Notes under the pieces: model-generated
Databases searched by the model: none
Seen by the model: the letters and a program-made list of their open reading frames with translations, nothing else
Told to the model about the DNA's origin: nothing
Part shown: piece by piece, positions 4,542-5,345 of the stretch
Layout of the letters: each line of letters starts with the position of its first letter
Position numbering within the stretch: position 1 is the first letter of the stretch
Translations under genes and position numbers: made by a program
Source of the DNA: Tidjanibacter sp.
Lineage (GTDB): Bacteria; Bacteroidota; Bacteroidia; Bacteroidales; Rikenellaceae
Direction of reading: 5' to 3'
Length of the DNA: 5,345 bases
Assembly (NCBI GenBank): GCA_017628675.1
Contig: JAGBYS010000212.1
Location: 1 to 5,345, forward strand

Positions 4542-5345
4542 ATGAAACGATTGATTCTACTCTTTGGCATCGCACTGTGCATCGTAGCGTGCGGGCCCGA
4601 CACACCCAAGGATTACTACGAGATTGAGGGCCGTGTGGCCAATGTGGAGGATGGTGCAGTTTTCTACCTCTTTAGGATTGACGGCGAGGCAGGTATGGCC
4701 ATAGCCCACGACACACTCCAAGGTGGCAAGTTCTACTTCCGCATAACTCCCGAGGCGGCGAAAGAGCACCTCACTCTGCTCTGTTGGAGGGATGACTTCC
4801 CGAGCGTGGCCTCGCATATCTGGGCAGGAGCGGGCGACAAGGTAGAGGTCGAGGGCGAGGATAGGCTAATCTACACTTGGAAGGTCAAAGGCCCAGCCCC
4901 CGAAAACCGCTCGTCGCAGAGGTATATTCGTTGTGCAGAGGAGCTCTACAACCAACTTCAAAGGGTTGTACTTGAGGATAATATGATTAGGCTCAAAGCT
5001 CAAGAGCCCAATGCAGACAGAGAACTATTGCAGGCACAATATGATAGTTTGGGCCGTGAGCAGCAGCGACTTGTCACGGAGATTCACGGGCACCTTATCA
5101 AGCGTATGAAGAGGTGCAAGATGGATGAGGTGGGTATGATGCACCTTAACGAGATGGCGAACTTGTGTAAATACGACCCCGAGTACCCCCACCGCCAAGA
5201 TGTCGAAGAGTTGTTTGGTTCACTCGACAATGAGTGGCACAATCACCCCTCGTATGAGCAAATACGAATCCAACTCTATCCCCCGCAGGAGGCTACTGTT
5301 GGAGAGCCTATGATTGATGGCGAGTTCTACGACCTGGAGGGCAAT
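4542..5345 (+). CDS. DUF4369-type lipoprotein with the start of a thioredoxin-like domain (3' end outside window)
   Basis: The frame runs without a stop from ATG 4542 through the last base, giving 268 codons. MKRLILLFGIALCIVAC is a lipoprotein signal with a lipobox ending at Cys17, so the product is lipidated in the envelope, facing the periplasm or the outside. Residues 25-115 have the beta-rich pattern of DUF4369 domains (YYEIEGRVANVEDG, then AVFYLFRIDG, HDTLQGGKFYFRI). A charged, mostly helical stretch follows (about 120-230). The last residues, VGEPMIDGEFYDLEGN (253-268), match the usual opening of a TlpA/AhpC-type redoxin domain, whose CxxC would lie beyond the window. Such Bacteroidales proteins are thought to handle periplasmic thiol-disulfide exchange. 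ATG 4542 is chosen because it starts the signal peptide; repeat element F ends 9 bases upstream. The domain calls are by pattern. The latter part, from about 4920, is more A/T-rich than the genes before it. Confidence 0.85.
   Translation, partial: MKRLILLFGIALCIVACGPDTPKDYYEIEGRVANVEDGAVFYLFRIDGEAGMAIAHDTLQGGKFYFRITPEAAKEHLTLLCWRDDFPSVASHIWAGAGDKVEVEGEDRLIYTWKVKGPAPENRSSQRYIRCAEELYNQLQRVVLEDNMIRLKAQEPNADRELLQAQYDSLGREQQRLVTEIHGHLIKRMKRCKMDEVGMMHLNEMANLCKYDPEYPHRQDVEELFGSLDNEWHNHPSYEQIRIQLYPPQEATVGEPMIDGEFYDLEGN

Overview
The window looks like chromosome from a moderately GC-rich Bacteroidales bacterium. An Alistipes/Rikenellaceae-type gut anaerobe is my best guess, made from gene content and style rather than from a marker gene. 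The pointers are: two exact TAnnTTTG (Bacteroidetes -7) promoter boxes, a DUF6549-like membrane-anchored coiled-coil protein, a DUF4369-type lipoprotein running into a thioredoxin-like domain, nspC of the carboxynorspermidine/spermidine route, and weak or absent Shine-Dalgarno sequences at most starts.

Layout, left to right. (1) 2-280, the 3' end of an unrecognised, more A/T-rich plus-strand gene. (2) 306-333, an array of 7-bp repeats that runs into the start of nspC. (3) 330-1460 nspC and 1464-1817 a NifX/NifB-like iron-sulfur or metal-cluster-binding protein, a tight two-gene unit closed by a strong hairpin terminator at 1821-1851. (4) 1881-2465, minus strand, a DUF6549-like protein converging on that terminator. 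(5) 2466-2607, a divergent control region with one promoter box for each strand and a cluster of small inverted repeats. (6) 2608-3312 rsmE, the 16S rRNA m3U1498 methyltransferase, probably transcribed with almost no leader. (7) 3305-3412, three different 7-bp repeat arrays stacked head to tail. (8) 3415-3963 and 3960-4481, two half-size ChrA-family transporter subunits overlapping by ATGA. (9) 4499-4532, a second copy of the last repeat element. (10) 4542 to the window end, a lipoprotein gene cut off just where its thioredoxin-like domain begins.

The genes are mostly unrelated housekeeping or accessory functions in short transcription units: polyamine synthesis, metal-cluster handling, rRNA modification, anion transport and an envelope redox lipoprotein. 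I see no defence system, CRISPR array, rRNA/tRNA gene or transposase. The most unusual signal lies between the genes. Nearly every spacer carries degenerate heptanucleotide tandem repeats, and when rotated into the same register their units all begin GA followed by five mostly A/T bases. One array supplies the apparent TTG start codon of nspC. Another element occurs twice with identical flanks and differs by exactly one 7-bp unit.
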